In this document: positions 62,936 to 64,000 of the stretch, piece after piece
Position numbering within the stretch: position 1 is the stretch's first letter
Layout of the letters: each line of letters starts with the position of its first letter
From: Bacteroides faecium
Lineage (GTDB): Bacteria; Bacteroidota; Bacteroidia; Bacteroidales; Bacteroidaceae
Reading direction: 5' to 3'
DNA: 64,000 nucleotides
NCBI RefSeq assembly: GCF_012113595.1
Contig: NZ_CP050831.1
Coordinates: forward strand, 5,456,001-5,520,000
Translations under genes and position numbers: made by a program
Notes under the pieces: model-generated
What the model was told of the DNA's origin: nothing
The model's input: the letters and a program-made list of their open reading frames with translations, nothing else
The model's database searches: none

Positions 62936-62977
62936 TTGGGTTCACAAATTGCCATAAATGATTATCTTTGAACCCAA
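62936..62977. promoter_or_regulatory. promoter with flanking inverted repeat ahead of the cation transporter gene
   Basis: The -7 box TATCTTTG lies at 62963-62970. TTGGGTTCA (62936-62944) and TGAACCCAA (62969-62977) are perfect complements surrounding the promoter core, which would suit a dimeric regulator covering it. Confidence 0.6.
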
Positions 62978-63011
62978 TTATCACTACAAATAAGGATAAA
63001 GACCCGCTTAA

Positions 63012-63926
63012 ATGTCAAGAGAGAATATCTTAATCAAAACCTCATGGATTAGCACCATAGGTAATGCAATCCTGTCTGCATCAAAAATCATTATTGGTTT
63101 GTTAGCCGGAAGTCTGGCGGTACTTGGCGATGGTATCGACTCGGCAACGGATGTCATTATCTCTGTCGTCATGATTTTCACGGCACGGGTCATCAGCCGC
63201 CCGCCTTCAAAGAAATACGTGTTCGGCTATGAGAAAGCGGAAGGCATCGCGACGAAGATTCTGTCGCTTGTGATATTTTATGCCGGTATGCAAATGTTAC
63301 TGTCGTCCGTCACAAGCATCTTTTCGGATGAAGTGAAAGAAATCCCATCGGCTATCGCTATTTATGTGACTATATTCTCTATCGTCGGCAAACTGCTGCT
63401 GGCTTCGTACCAGTACAAGCAGGGAAAGAAAATAGACAGTTCCATGCTGACGGCGAATGCGATAAATATGCGTAATGATGTTGTCATTTCGGCAGGAGTT
63501 TTATTAGGGTTGATTTTTACTTTTATATTCAAATTGCCGATACTCGATTCGATAACGGGATTGATAATCAGCCTCTTTATCATCAAGTCGTCCATCGGCA
63601 TTTTCCTCGACTCGAATGTGGAGCTTATGGATGGCGTGAAGGATGTCAATGTGTATAATAAGATATTCGAAGCTGTCGAGAAAGTGCCGGGAGCAAGTAA
63701 TCCGCACCGGGTCAGGTCGAGAATGATAGGAAACCGGTATATAATTACGCTCGATATAGAGGTGAATCCGCAGATTACGATTACACAGGCGCATGAGATT
63801 GCCGGAGCGGTGGAGAAAAGTATCGAAAGCTCGATTGATAATGTCTATGATATTTTGGTGCATGTGGAACCTGCCGGGGAGTGTCAGACGGATGAGAAAT
63901 TCGGGGTAGACAAGGATATGGTGTGA
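63012..63926 (+). CDS. cation diffusion facilitator family transporter
   Basis: 304 residues, six membrane helices (about 10-205) and a C-terminal cytoplasmic metallochaperone-like domain (about 215-300, with RSRMIGNRYIITLDIEVNP). The helix-2 metal site reads LGDGIDSATDVIIS with Asp ligands (DxxxD) rather than the HxxxD of zinc-specific members, suggesting iron or manganese; helix 5 reads NAINMRNDVVIS. Exports divalent cations in exchange for protons. A palindromic sequence flanks its promoter. Confidence 0.9.
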   Translation: MSRENILIKTSWISTIGNAILSASKIIIGLLAGSLAVLGDGIDSATDVIISVVMIFTARVISRPPSKKYVFGYEKAEGIATKILSLVIFYAGMQMLLSSVTSIFSDEVKEIPSAIAIYVTIFSIVGKLLLASYQYKQGKKIDSSMLTANAINMRNDVVISAGVLLGLIFTFIFKLPILDSITGLIISLFIIKSSIGIFLDSNVELMDGVKDVNVYNKIFEAVEKVPGASNPHRVRSRMIGNRYIITLDIEVNPQITITQAHEIAGAVEKSIESSIDNVYDILVHVEPAGECQTDEKFGVDKDMV

Positions 63927-63974
63927 CACGTGAAAATCTTCGGCAACAAAGAAAGCTATTCCGCTTCTTTTTCT

Positions 63975-63982
63975 TAACTTTG
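63975..63982 (+). promoter_or_regulatory. -7 box (TAACTTTG) of a gene beyond the window
   Basis: TAnnTTTG match near the right edge, after the cation transporter; the gene it serves is outside. Confidence 0.5.
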
Positions 63983-64000
63983 CATTCATCGTTCACATTT

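Overview
The window reads as a chromosomal segment of a gut Bacteroides (phylum Bacteroidota). The support is: a SusC/SusD pair with an ECF sigma/FecR regulator, many lipoproteins with a Cys-Ser-Asp-Asp-Asp type surface-export start, repeated Bacteroides-type promoters (TTTG or TTG, about 19 bp, then TAnnTTTG), few Shine-Dalgarno sites, and a trpBEGDCFA operon. The species cannot be fixed by reading alone. No rRNA, tRNA, CRISPR array, insertion sequence or phage gene was recognised.

Layout. 1-10.7 kb: a polysaccharide/glycoprotein utilisation locus (end of an ECF sigma gene, FecR anti-sigma, SusC, SusD, a surface binding lipoprotein and an M60 mucin-type metallopeptidase with BACON domains). 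10.8-19 kb: DUF308 membrane protein, polyphosphate genes ppk and ppx, a collapsed relic of a LruC-domain lipoprotein, a DASS/SLC13 transporter with RCK-C domains, and an orphan PAS histidine kinase. 19-24.6 kb: a long noncoding stretch holding a highly structured RNA, then a small HTH/coiled-coil protein and a 1281-residue protein with OB/S1-like and Schlafen-type AlbA_2 domains. This is the best candidate here for an undescribed system. 24.6-33 kb: iron alcohol dehydrogenase, a 46-residue membrane protein, and the trp operon behind a leader peptide with three Trp codons in a row and a terminator. 33-40.2 kb: asparaginase, an intact LruC lipoprotein, and a small exopolysaccharide cluster (response regulator, sugar transferase with pseudo-receiver, glycosyltransferase-like protein, acyltransferase). 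40.2-45.8 kb: two small-RNA candidates, a LuxR/hemerythrin pair, stand-alone AICAR transformylase, flavodoxin, DUF2023 and a DoxX/TQO-like membrane protein. 45.9-55.4 kb: a run of seven genes for an outer-membrane/c-type-cytochrome system (porin, imelysin, di-haem protein, second porin, mono-haem lipoprotein, RidA-like protein, fused CcsBA haem ligase). 55.4-64 kb: repeats and a second copy of the small-RNA element, a TetR regulator with two ABC half-exporters, a GH20 hexosaminidase lipoprotein and a cation diffusion facilitator.

Cross-cutting observations. Three intergenic clusters (14642-14731, 19299-19455, 55586-55720) have unrelated sequences but the same tandem period of 22 bp (21 bp in part of one), which is two helical turns. 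A 59-bp promoter-plus-body element occurs twice with one mismatch (40284 and 55829). A strikingly C-poor RNA is predicted on the minus strand at about 40737-40482. The relic at 14844-15114 keeps promoter, lipoprotein signal and terminator but has lost almost all of its body; its intact relative lies at 34503-36884.
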